Shown here one piece after another: positions 55,182-63,256 of a stretch of 64,000 nt of DNA. The notes under the pieces were generated by a model. It saw only the letters and a program-made list of their open reading frames with translations, was not told the origin of the DNA and made no database searches. The position numbers and the translations under genes are program-made. This stretch comes from Pleionea mediterranea (GTDB lineage: Bacteria > Pseudomonadota > Gammaproteobacteria > Enterobacterales > Kangiellaceae), in assembly GCF_003148745.1 (NCBI RefSeq), contig NZ_QGGU01000007.1, forward strand, positions 226,779 to 290,778, written 5' to 3'. Position 1 is the first letter of the stretch, and the number at the start of each line of letters is the position of its first letter.

Positions 55182-56181
55182 TTGAAAACTCCGCTACTTT
55201 TTCCAGCCGCTCTGCTACACGGCCTGACTGTATCACTTCTTTTGCAAAGCTCGCACCCTGCTTTAAACTTTCCGCCTGCCCGGTTAAATAAAGTACCGCT
55301 GCGGTATTTAAGGCTATTGCATTTTCATGAGCCTGTTTTCCACTGCCACGAATCACACACAAGAGAGCAGCCGCAATATCCACCGGATCATCAATTTGCA
55401 ATTCACTTAACGATGCACGCTTCAGTCCTGCATCTTCCGGAGAAATGGTCAATGACTCGATCACACCATTATTTAAATAGGCAACTTGTGTTTCTGTATG
55501 CAGTGCAATTTCATCCAGACCACCACCATTCACCACAAATGCTTTTTGACAACCCAGATCATTCAGCGCCTGTGCCATGGTGGTTAAAAGGTTTGCATCA
55601 TACACCCCCATAAGCTGAACATCAGGTGCCGCCGGGTTTGCCAGAGGGCCAATAAGATTAAATAAAGTTCGTGTTTTTAACGCTGTTCTAACCGGCATTA
55701 CGTGCCGAACACCTGGGTGATACTGTGGCGCAAATAAAAAGCTGAAGTTTAATTGCTCGAGACTTTCTGCGGCTCGCTCGGGGCTCATATCCAGCTTTAC
55801 ACCAAACTTTTGCAGTACATCGGATGAACCACTTTTTGAAGAAACGGAGCGATTGCCGTGCTTAGCTACTTTAACACCGCATTCAGCAGCAACCAAACCA
55901 ACAATCGTGGAAATATTGATGGTGCCCATGCCATCACCACCGGTACCGCAGGTATCAACCACAACTCCTTGCGGGCGTTTAAATGGTGTCGCCGAAGCTC
56001 GCAATGCACTGGCGGCGCCAGCTATTTCATCGCTCGACTCACCTTTTATTTTTAAAGCCACCAGAAACGCTGAAATTTCAGCTTCTGATAATTGTCCGGT
56101 AACAATATTCTCAATGATACTGTGCGTATCCTGGTTACTTAAATGCTCGCCCTGATAGAGCTTTTCCATTAATTGATTCAT
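55171..56181 (-). CDS. trpD: Anthranilate phosphoribosyltransferase
   Basis: 336 residues. DTCGTGGDGMGTINIST (PRPP-binding), KHGNRSVSSKSGSSDVL, NLIGPLANPA. It joins anthranilate to PRPP. Separate from TrpG here, unlike the enteric TrpGD fusion. Confidence 0.97.
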   Translation of the reverse strand: MNQLMEKLYQGEHLSNQDTHSIIENIVTGQLSEAEISAFLVALKIKGESSDEIAGAASALRASATPFKRPQGVVVDTCGTGGDGMGTINISTIVGLVAAECGVKVAKHGNRSVSSKSGSSDVLQKFGVKLDMSPERAAESLEQLNFSFLFAPQYHPGVRHVMPVRTALKTRTLFNLIGPLANPAAPDVQLMGVYDANLLTTMAQALNDLGCQKAFVVNGGGLDEIALHTETQVAYLNNGVIESLTISPEDAGLKRASLSELQIDDPVDIAAALLCVIRGSGKQAHENAIALNTAAVLYLTGQAESLKQGASFAKEVIQSGRVAERLEKVAEFSNGG

Positions 56182-56205
56182 GATAATTTCCCCAAAATAA
56201 ATACA

Positions 56206-56781
56206 CTAATCATTCATTAAAAGTTGAATACTCTGCTCAAGCAATTGATTGCCTTGCGTCGTCAAAATAGATTCTGGGTGAAACTGAAAACCCAGCAATC
56301 GTTGTTTCGGCTGATAAATCGCCATGACCAAATCGTCAACGGTTGCCAGCACCTCAAAGTCATCAGGTACCGACAGAGCCACCAAACTGTGATAACGCCC
56401 CACCGTTAGTGGATTGGGTAAGTCAGCAAAACAATGGGATTGTTTATGCCGCAACGCTGCTGTTTTTCCATGCACCGGAAGTGGTGCAAGCCCAATACGC
56501 CCGCCTGCCTGTTCAATTAATAATTGATGGCCAAGACAAATTCCTAGCACAGGAACACGTCCTTTCACCTGTGTTAAAAATGACAAGCAGTTTCCGGCTT
56601 GCTGAGGATCACCGGGCCCCGGAGAAATCACCACCAGATCATGTTGCTGACTCAACTCAACCAGCACATCGGTGGCTACGGTATTTCGAACAACGGTGAC
56701 CTGATGACCCAATGATTTAAACTCATCCACCAAGTTGTAGGTAAACGAATCAAAATTATCGATAAATAAAACATTAGCCAT
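56206..56781 (-). CDS. trpG: Anthranilate synthase component II (glutamine amidotransferase)
   Basis: 191 residues. Catalytic Cys in GICLGHQLL, His/Glu in FQFHPESILT, and SPGPGDPQQAG. It supplies ammonia from glutamine to TrpE. It overlaps trpE by 8 bp. Confidence 0.96.
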   Translation of the reverse strand: MANVLFIDNFDSFTYNLVDEFKSLGHQVTVVRNTVATDVLVELSQQHDLVVISPGPGDPQQAGNCLSFLTQVKGRVPVLGICLGHQLLIEQAGGRIGLAPLPVHGKTAALRHKQSHCFADLPNPLTVGRYHSLVALSVPDDFEVLATVDDLVMAIYQPKQRLLGFQFHPESILTTQGNQLLEQSIQLLMND

Positions 56782-58465
56782 GATCGTTCACCTGCTTACC
56801 TATCTTTTGCTCTGCGTTTTGTTCTGTCTGTTGTTTAACGAGTTGATTAGCTCTATGAATAGCCTGTAATGCAGCGGCGGCTTTATTTTCCGTTTCTTTT
56901 ATTTCAAGCTTTGGTTGTGAGTCGTAAACAATACCGGCACCAGCTGAAACGGTTGCTGTATTATTGGCAACCAATGCGCTTCGAATAACAATCGCCGTGT
57001 CCATATCACCGGCAGCATTGATGTAGCCCATGGCACCGCCATAAACCCCTCGGTGCTTGCCTTCAAACTGACGAATAAGTTGCGTTGCTTTTACTTTTGG
57101 GGCGCCAGATAAAGTCCCCATGTTCATACAGGCCTGATAGGCACTTAAGGCATCCAGATTTTCACTCAGTTGCCCGGTCACTTTTGATACCAGATGCATC
57201 ACATGAGAGTAACGATCTATCTCCAAAAGTCGCTCAATTTTTCGAGTACCACTGTCGCACACTCGTGCGACATCGTTTCGAGCCAAGTCGACCAGCATTA
57301 AATGCTCAGCTTTTTCTTTCTCGTCATTTTTTAGTTCCAGCTCGATACGGGCGTCTCTGTCATCATTAACACTACCATCTTTATTGAGGCCCCGACGTCG
57401 GGTACCCGCGATAGGATAAATACTTAAAGAGCGGTTCGAAGCATCGTATTTAACGGCGCTTTCCGGCGAAGCACCAAACAATTGATACTCCGGTGTATTA
57501 ACAAAAAACATATACGGACTGGGATTCGAAAGTCGCAATTGCTGATAGGCTAAAAACGCATTGCTACAGGGCAAAGTAAAGTCGCGGGCTAGCACCATTT
57601 GAAACACATCGCCGGCAATAATGCGCTGTTTTGCTTGTTCAACAAGTTCGCTATAAACCAAATCTGAAAGATTGACATTCACCGACTTAACATCAACATC
57701 TTTAATGTTAAAAGCATGATTGCCATTCGAAGACAGACTTGCCGATTGTTCTGCTTTGTCATCCAGAGCAGCGGCTAAAAGCTTTTCATCTTCGGACAGT
57801 TTGTTTTGATAATCAAAATAAACCTGCTCGGTTTGATCACCACGAAAGATTTTTGAAATCAAGCGAGTTGAATGATTGATATGATCCACCACCAATAACC
57901 GATCCGCCAGATAAAAATCGTAATCTGGAAACGACTGTTCTGTTGCAACCGAAGGTAACGACTCAAATAACTGATAACAATCAAAACTGAATGTACCCAC
58001 CAGCATGGTCGTTTTATCGTTGTGAGCATCAACGCTCAATAACGACATAATCTTTCTTAGCACATCCAGTACAGAATCAGCGCTTAACTTTTTCTGCTCA
58101 TCAATGGTGTCTTGTAAAGATTGGTGGGATATAGAAAGGGTTAATTCGGAATCTGTTTCTGTACGACATTGCCGCCCCTCTTCACCAAACATTTCCGCAA
58201 GCTGTCCAATAAGCTGTTTGCCATTGGCGTTTAACGCCAAAACAGTCACCGATTCACCAAAGCAGCGGATCCGCAGCGCCGAAGATAAAACCAGTAAACT
58301 GCGGGTGTGCTCTTTGGTGCTGATTGAAGCGGTTTCGAGCAGTGCAGTCATGTTTGTTGAATGACCACACAACTGGCCATAGGCCTGGGTAACATCAATG
58401 CGGTTACTCAACTGCTTGGTCAAGGTGGTAACGGCTTTGTTTTTATCAAACTGCATCGGATTCAT
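56774..58465 (-). CDS. trpE: Anthranilate synthase component I
   Basis: 563 residues. The N-terminal LLETASISTKEHTRSLLVLSSALRI corresponds to the feedback tryptophan-binding region of enteric TrpE. The chorismate-binding part has SPYMFF, IAGTRRRG and GTLSGAPKV. The longer-than-usual length comes from a central insertion and a Gln-rich tail. Its start overlaps the DAHP synthase stop (TGATG). Confidence 0.95.
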   Translation of the reverse strand: MNPMQFDKNKAVTTLTKQLSNRIDVTQAYGQLCGHSTNMTALLETASISTKEHTRSLLVLSSALRIRCFGESVTVLALNANGKQLIGQLAEMFGEEGRQCRTETDSELTLSISHQSLQDTIDEQKKLSADSVLDVLRKIMSLLSVDAHNDKTTMLVGTFSFDCYQLFESLPSVATEQSFPDYDFYLADRLLVVDHINHSTRLISKIFRGDQTEQVYFDYQNKLSEDEKLLAAALDDKAEQSASLSSNGNHAFNIKDVDVKSVNVNLSDLVYSELVEQAKQRIIAGDVFQMVLARDFTLPCSNAFLAYQQLRLSNPSPYMFFVNTPEYQLFGASPESAVKYDASNRSLSIYPIAGTRRRGLNKDGSVNDDRDARIELELKNDEKEKAEHLMLVDLARNDVARVCDSGTRKIERLLEIDRYSHVMHLVSKVTGQLSENLDALSAYQACMNMGTLSGAPKVKATQLIRQFEGKHRGVYGGAMGYINAAGDMDTAIVIRSALVANNTATVSAGAGIVYDSQPKLEIKETENKAAAALQAIHRANQLVKQQTEQNAEQKIGKQVNDHG

Positions 58466-59496
58466 CAGGCAACCTTGCGCTTGGTCGTTTGCCGCCCGGC
58501 TGCAGTGATAAATGCATCCAGCTCTTTCATCAATTGCGCAAACTGCTCCGGGTATAGCGACTGCTGACCATCGGATAATGCATTTTTAGGCTCGTGATGT
58601 ACTTCGATAATAACGCCGTCGGCGCCGACTGCCACCGCAGCTTTTGCCATTGGCCCGACTAATTCGCGAATTCCGGTACCGTGTGATGGATCAACAATTA
58701 CTGGCAAATGAGACTTTCGCTTCATAAACGCCACTGCGTTTAAATCGAGTGTATTTCGAGTGGCAGTTTCAAAGGTTCGGATCCCTCTTTCACACAGGAT
58801 CACATTAGGATTTCCGGCATCCACAATGTATTCAGCCGCTAATAAGGTTTCTTCGATGGTGGCTGATATGCCTCGTTTTAAAATAACCGGTGTTTCAGTA
58901 CGACCAACCGCTTTCAACAGATTAAAGTTTTGCATATTTCTTGCGCCAATTTGTAGGGCGTCAACATGCTGACAAATCATATCGATATCTGCGGCATCCA
59001 TTACCTCGGTAACAGCCGGCACACCTAACTCCTGTTTTATTTCTTTCATCACTCTTAATGCGTCAAGACCACCGCCCTGAAAACTATAAGGACTGGTTCT
59101 GGGTTTAAAAGCTCCGCCTCGAAGTGCCACGGCACCAGCTTTTACGGCGGCACTGGCCGACTGACGAAACTCATCCAACCCTTCAACGGCACAAGGTCCG
59201 CCGATAATGGAAAAGTGCTCACCACCAAATGGAACATTACCGATATGGACCACAGAATCAGACGGATAAAGCTCACGGCTTACACGCTTGTATGATGCTA
59301 ATATTGGTTTAACATCATCCACCATTGGATGGGCGGTAATATTAAGTCCCTGTAAAATACGCTCGTCCCCTAAAGCGCCCAGAACCGTTCGCTCAGTCCC
59401 TGGCATGTAAAGTGGCTTTAATCCGGCGTTTTCAATTTTTGCTAAAATCTCATCCGCGTCTTGTTTGGTTGCTTCTGCTTTTAATACGATAATCAT
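58465..59496 (-). CDS. aroF: Type I-beta DAHP synthase heading the trp operon
   Basis: 343 residues. An N-terminal ACT/ferredoxin-like regulatory domain (about 1-75: [25 protein letters not shown]) precedes the barrel ([46 protein letters not shown]). This is the Thermotoga/Bacillus-type enzyme, not the enteric AroFGH type. It condenses PEP and erythrose 4-phosphate, the first step to chorismate. Its place as first gene behind the trp attenuators suggests a tryptophan-dedicated isozyme. GGAG lies eight bases before the ATG. Confidence 0.93.
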   Translation of the reverse strand: MIIVLKAEATKQDADEILAKIENAGLKPLYMPGTERTVLGALGDERILQGLNITAHPMVDDVKPILASYKRVSRELYPSDSVVHIGNVPFGGEHFSIIGGPCAVEGLDEFRQSASAAVKAGAVALRGGAFKPRTSPYSFQGGGLDALRVMKEIKQELGVPAVTEVMDAADIDMICQHVDALQIGARNMQNFNLLKAVGRTETPVILKRGISATIEETLLAAEYIVDAGNPNVILCERGIRTFETATRNTLDLNAVAFMKRKSHLPVIVDPSHGTGIRELVGPMAKAAVAVGADGVIIEVHHEPKNALSDGQQSLYPEQFAQLMKELDAFITAAGRQTTKRKVA

Positions 59497-59543
59497 AATA
59501 TTTTCTCCAAAAGTTTAAACGTTAAATTCTTTTTTTCAGGCAT

Positions 59544-59572
59544 AAAAAAACCCGCACAATGCGGGTTTTTTT
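59544..59572 (-). terminator. trp attenuator 1 (proximal) terminator hairpin
   Basis: AAACCCGCA and TGCGGGTTT form a perfect stem extended by A/T runs (59544-59556 and 59560-59572), loop of three, with a U run on the minus-strand transcript. It lies 48 bp before the first structural gene. Its 5' arm can instead pair with TGCGGGT at about 59592-59598, overlapping the end of leader peptide 1. Confidence 0.9.
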
Positions 59573-59599
59573 AAACAATAAGACATCAAACACCCGCAG

Positions 59600-59665
59600 C
59601 TAGCCTGTTAAGTGCCACCACCAGTGTTTTGCAAAAGTATCAAATTGTTGTGTATGTTGTTTCAT
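59600..59665 (-). CDS. trpL: trp leader peptide 1 (proximal)
   Basis: Twenty-one codons from ATG at 59665 to TAG at 59600: begins MKQHTQQF and ends KHWWWHLTG, with three consecutive Trp codons. An in-frame ATG at 59689 could extend it by eight codons. It is followed directly by an antiterminator segment and an intrinsic terminator, the standard layout for attenuation by ribosome stalling at Trp codons. Confidence 0.9.
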   Translation of the reverse strand: MKQHTQQFDTFAKHWWWHLTG

Positions 59666-59706
59666 AATAATTGCTTCATGCTTTGTCATTTCAGTTTCAA
59701 TTAGGC

Positions 59707-59738
59707 AAAAAAAAAGCCCGTTATTAAAACGGGCTTTT
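59707..59738 (-). terminator. trp attenuator 2 (distal) terminator hairpin
   Basis: AAAAGCCCGTT (59712-59722) pairs with AACGGGCTTTT (59728-59738), loop of five, with nine U residues on the minus-strand transcript. The 5' arm of the terminator can instead pair with AACGGGTTTT transcribed from about 59771-59781. Confidence 0.9.
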
Positions 59739-59778
59739 GAAAACTATTGGCGCATAACTCGCGCACAGCTAAAACCCG

Positions 59779-59838
59779 TTAAGTAGTTTGCCACCACCAA
59801 CGAGCATGCCAGAAATTTGTATTTTGTGCGTTATTCAT
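59779..59838 (-). CDS. trpL2: trp leader peptide 2 (distal, first transcribed)
   Basis: Nineteen codons from ATG at 59838 to TAA at 59779: MNNAQNTNFWHARWWWQTT, with four Trp codons, three consecutive. An in-frame ATG at 59844 adds two codons (MK). The stop codon overlaps the antiterminator segment. No ribosome-binding site is visible, and the inferred transcription start is only about 5-10 nt upstream. Confidence 0.88.
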   Translation of the reverse strand: MNNAQNTNFWHARWWWQTT

Positions 59839-59851
59839 TTTCATGGCTTGT

Positions 59852-59880
59852 AAATTATGGCAAAGCCGAACATAAGTCAA
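59852..59880 (-). promoter_or_regulatory. trp operon promoter
   Basis: On the minus strand TTGACT (59875-59880) and TAATTT (59852-59857) are separated by 17 bp. Transcription would start near 59845-59849, almost at the first leader-peptide ATG. No TrpR operator palindrome is visible over it, so control may rest on attenuation. Confidence 0.75.
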
Positions 59881-59921
59881 TAACTATTTTCGTTAATATA
59901 ACAAAAAGTTGTATAGGCCAT

Positions 59922-60371
59922 TTACAGGACCTTACGGATCGGCTGACTATCGCTGTAACTTCGAGACTCTTCAAGGTGAATATGCAACAACTCGGTCTCC
60001 ACGTCGATGTCTTTTGGCACGCCGGTTAACTTCAGGCAAATGTCCGATAATTCTCCTCGAACCGGTATTTCAACCAGATTAGAAAATAACAGCGCATTTT
60101 CAAAAGATAATTCCAGAATATCCACTGGTAACCGATGTTTACCGCGCAGATCTTGATACTCCAGCAACAAAGCAAACTTCCCATCCAGATAATCGCTCAT
60201 GCGAAAACTGCACAATATATTCAGTGATATGGACCAGGGGCGGTCGGTTAGTTGAAAATTTACAGGTAAATACTTCTCAGCATCCAGATAAATACTGTGG
60301 GTTTGCGTCACCTGAGTCGACTCCAGGGGAGCTATAGTAACGGAAGAATTAGAGTTCATATTGTTTATCAT
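59922..60371 (-). CDS. Uncharacterised protein, paralogue A of a tandem pair
   Basis: 149 residues, soluble, beta-rich. The core EKYLPVNFQLTDRPWSISLNILCSF...EYQDLRGKHRLPVDILELSFENALLFSNLVEIPVRGELSDICLKL aligns along its length with the next gene upstream. I do not recognise the family. It lies just upstream of the trp promoter on the same strand. Confidence 0.65.
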   Translation of the reverse strand: MINNMNSNSSVTIAPLESTQVTQTHSIYLDAEKYLPVNFQLTDRPWSISLNILCSFRMSDYLDGKFALLLEYQDLRGKHRLPVDILELSFENALLFSNLVEIPVRGELSDICLKLTGVPKDIDVETELLHIHLEESRSYSDSQPIRKVL

Positions 60372-60599
60372 CTAAGTGATTGAAGCTTAAGCTTTTATTT
60401 TTATAAATGTGTTTTTAGTATATTTCTTACTGCAATATCTCAAAATAGCGAACAATAATTAACCAGTCTATTTTAAATGTCAACCTTGTATAGCCCAAAG
60501 TTATAACACAATCACAAATTTTGAATTTAAAGGATTAGTATAAACCGCTGATTGCACGCACGGTTTAATCAGAAGCAATGATAAAATATAGCTCTCTGT

Positions 60600-60992
60600 T
60601 TAAGCTGACTTGTAAAGGCCTGGATTAGGCGGCAACTCAACCACCCGTACAAATAACTCGTTGATACTGCATTCAACCCAGGTACTGTCATGTCTTAGAA
60701 TAAGAGCAACACTTTGAAGCACCCCTTTAACGGGTAGTTTGATCAAGTTAGAAAATACGGTTTCCTGCTCGCTGTTAAATTTGAGTGTATCGACCAACAA
60801 TGACTGATCGCCACGGCTGTCCTGATAATCTATATACAGAGCAACCGAACACCCCTGCTGAAGATCCAGACTGAGCCACAACCCAAGATTTAACGAAATA
60901 GACCAGGACAAACCGGGATCAGAAGGATTCCCAGCACGGGGTAAATATTGCTCAGGCGTGAGCTGCCGAATTTTTGTTGCAATAGACGCCAC
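60600..60992 (-). CDS. Uncharacterised protein, paralogue B of a tandem pair
   Basis: 130 residues from GTG at 60992 with GAGGG eight bases upstream. The core EQYLPRAGNPSDPGLSWSISLNLGLWL...DYQDSRGDQSLLVDTLKFNSEQETVFSNLIKLPVKGVLQSVALIL matches the gene at 59922-60371 at roughly one residue in three. Probably a small beta-sandwich; function unknown. Confidence 0.65.
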   Translation of the reverse strand: MASIATKIRQLTPEQYLPRAGNPSDPGLSWSISLNLGLWLSLDLQQGCSVALYIDYQDSRGDQSLLVDTLKFNSEQETVFSNLIKLPVKGVLQSVALILRHDSTWVECSINELFVRVVELPPNPGLYKSA

Positions 60993-61316
60993 AACTGCGA
61001 CCCTCTAGATTCTGCTCAGTTCACCAAAAGGCTTTTTACCAAAGCGCATGTCACACTAACGAGCGCAAGGAAAGCAAGACTATTTAGGTTTAGCAGTAAA
61101 GTAACAAAACGGGTGTGATCCAGTTCACCAATTATCAGATATTCGCTGACAAATAATTTCTAACCGCTTCTATTAAGTATAGTTAAAGAATTTTTAACAA
61201 GCTTATCAATGGCTTGTGATTAATACACAATTTTTGAGTTTTTAGAGTAATTAACAATGAGAGCAATATTTTTTAGAACGAATGGTCTCAGAATATTAAA
61301 AAGTGCTCTACTTATA
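60993..61316. other. intergenic, nothing recognised
   Basis: About 320 bp between two minus-strand genes. It should hold the promoter of paralogue B, but I see no convincing boxes, RNA gene or repeat. Confidence 0.35.
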
Positions 61317-61841
61317 CTAGATACAACAGCGTTTGTATTTTTGACCACTGTCACAAGGACAAGGTGCGTTACGTGAAATTTTCTTATTTTCCTCCAGCTG
61401 ATGATCACTGGTTGTTAATTGCAACAGATTTGGTTTTGATGTGTTATTAACTAACGCTATGGGTTCGCAATAAAACCATTGCCCATCGATGCTGATGAAC
61501 TTTGAATTTTCTTCCATGCACCTTAAAATTCCACCTTCGATAAACCATGCTTTAAAGTGAACACTCGACTCTTGCTCGCCTAAGTGATTATGCGACACAA
61601 CATCAAGGTTAATCCATTGTGTCTGTTTGGCGCTTAGCGTCAATTTAGCTGCGGTTAATCCTGTTCTGTACTGAGGATGATGTGTCTCAAATAAATAATC
61701 ACCATTGTGTGTACAAAAAGCAGAAAAACGCGAGCGCATCAACTGCTCTGCATTTTCAGGCTTTTTTGTGCGCTCAATAACAGGCAGGCAACAAACGCTA
61801 AATGCTATTTTAGAACCACAGTAACAGCTTAATTTATTCAT
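61317..61841 (-). CDS. YchJ-like SEC-C motif protein
   Basis: 174 residues from ATG at 61841 (an in-frame GTG at 61856 is possible). N-terminal CYCGSKIAFSVCC and C-terminal APCPCDSGQKYKRCCI zinc-binding SEC-C motifs flank the YchJ middle domain (AEQLMRSRFSAFCTHNGDYLFETHHPQYR). YchJ-type proteins have no firmly established function. Confidence 0.9.
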   Translation of the reverse strand: MNKLSCYCGSKIAFSVCCLPVIERTKKPENAEQLMRSRFSAFCTHNGDYLFETHHPQYRTGLTAAKLTLSAKQTQWINLDVVSHNHLGEQESSVHFKAWFIEGGILRCMEENSKFISIDGQWFYCEPIALVNNTSKPNLLQLTTSDHQLEENKKISRNAPCPCDSGQKYKRCCI

Positions 61842-61892
61842 TATTAACTGGCTCACTTAGAAAATATTTAACAGATATTATTGCTTGTCAGG

Positions 61893-62786
61893 TTACAAAC
61901 CACGCTGCCACTCTTGTCGTAAAGGAATAGCGTTATCTATTGCGCTATCAATTATACTCAACATTTTACTTTTATCTTTTCCAAGAATCCCTTTCAGCGC
62001 CAGATAATTCGATGCATGATCAGAACGAAAAACAGTGCTTTCCAATTGCAAATTTTCCAGTAGAACCTTCATCTCTTGCAAAAGTCCCTTTGTATCTGGA
62101 AGCTGATATTCTCCCTTAAAACCTTCAACAACCCGTTTATCTCCTAATGGATAGGATACGACCAGTGTGGATAAAAAATTAGGTTGTGCTTCATTCATTA
62201 ATTTAGCAGATTGCACCGCATGTTGCCTTGAAAAACGGACACCACCCATTCCATTTAAAATCATTACCGAGGTCTTCATTTGGGCCTGTTTTAATTTAAC
62301 TAACGCACTCAATGACGAAGCATAGGTTTCACCTTTATTAATGGCAGACAAAACCGTATCGTCGCCCGACTCGCATCCTACATAAACCAACTTAAGACCC
62401 AGCTGTTGTAACTCGGTTAATTCATCCACTGACTTATTAAGTAAGTTTCTTGGTAAACAGTAACTCGACACACGTGTTACATTGGGGAGATAATGTTTAA
62501 TAGACAGCAGTATAGATTTTAAACGACGAAACGACAGTGCCATCGCATCGCCATCGGCCAGAAAAACACGCCCTACATGAGTGCCCGACTCAGCAACAAC
62601 AGCCAACTCCTTATCGATATCCTCTTGAGACTTGGGTCGAAACTTCTTCTGGGGCTGAGTGTACATATCGCAAAAAGTACATTGATTCCAGGAACATCCA
62701 TTCGTCACCTGCAAAATAAGCGACTTCCACTCACTTGGAGGCCGAAAAACAGGCTCTATATAGGGTAATGCAATCACTTGACTCAC
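61893..62786 (-). CDS. Radical SAM protein
   Basis: 297 residues. The cluster motif is NGCSWNQCTFCDMY, i.e. C-x4-C-x2-C, a known variant in this COG1032-like group rather than the usual C-x3-C-x2-C. FLADGDAMAL and KLVYVGCESGDD are typical of radical SAM barrels. There is no B12-binding domain. The reaction is unknown. Confidence 0.85.
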   Translation of the reverse strand: MSQVIALPYIEPVFRPPSEWKSLILQVTNGCSWNQCTFCDMYTQPQKKFRPKSQEDIDKELAVVAESGTHVGRVFLADGDAMALSFRRLKSILLSIKHYLPNVTRVSSYCLPRNLLNKSVDELTELQQLGLKLVYVGCESGDDTVLSAINKGETYASSLSALVKLKQAQMKTSVMILNGMGGVRFSRQHAVQSAKLMNEAQPNFLSTLVVSYPLGDKRVVEGFKGEYQLPDTKGLLQEMKVLLENLQLESTVFRSDHASNYLALKGILGKDKSKMLSIIDSAIDNAIPLRQEWQRGL

Positions 62787-63004
62787 TTATCTTATCGATA
62801 GAATAGGCAAGAGTCATTGTAACTAACTGAAAAGCGACTTAGCAACGAAAGCCCTTCTACAGCCAATTTACTGAGTTATTGATTGATGTTTACCCACTTT
62901 TAACAGTAAGCCGTATAAATTGTTCAATAAAACACCTTCTGACCATAAAAATCCATTTTTTCCTTGTTAAATAGCCCAGATTTCGTTAAATTTGTGCCCG
63001 CAAC

Positions 63005-63081
63005 GCGCCCGTAGCTCAGCTGGATAGAGTAGTTGGCTTCGAACCAATTGGTCGGGAGTTCGAATCTCTCCGGGCGCGCCA
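63005..63081 (+). tRNA. tRNA-Arg (anticodon TCG)
   Basis: A complete cloverleaf of 77 nt: acceptor GCGCCCG/CGGGCGC, D arm GCTC...GAGT, anticodon stem GTTGG/CCAAT with loop CTTCGAA (anticodon TCG), T arm GGGAG-TTCGAAT-CTCTC, discriminator G and encoded CCA. Confidence 0.95.
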
Positions 63082-63091
63082 AATAAATTAA

Positions 63092-63118
63092 AAAGCTCAC
63101 CAATCGGTGGGCTTTTTT
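63092..63118 (+). terminator. tRNA-Arg terminator
   Basis: AAAGCTCACC (63092-63101) pairs with GGTGGGCTTT (63106-63115) with one G-T pair, followed by T residues. Confidence 0.85.
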
Positions 63119-63256
63119 CATTTTGTGCAACCGGAAGATGAGAACTCCTCTGTTCGATTAAAATGCCTGGAACATTTTAAGACATCTAAAAGATGGCCTC
63201 ACAGGGGTGTTGCACAGAGACATGTTAATTAATATTACACATAACCAAAACACCCT

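Noticed and set aside
59840..59900. TrpR operator at the trp promoter
   Set aside because: No sequence resembling the GTACTAGTT-AACTAGTAC palindrome is present.
61220..61408. 62-residue minus-strand ORF
   Set aside because: Overlaps the conserved C-terminal SEC-C region of the YchJ-like gene in another frame and has no family features.
62924..63130. 68-residue minus-strand ORF containing ARPERFELPTNWFEANYSIQL
   Set aside because: It is the antisense translation of tRNA-Arg, a well-known spurious protein.
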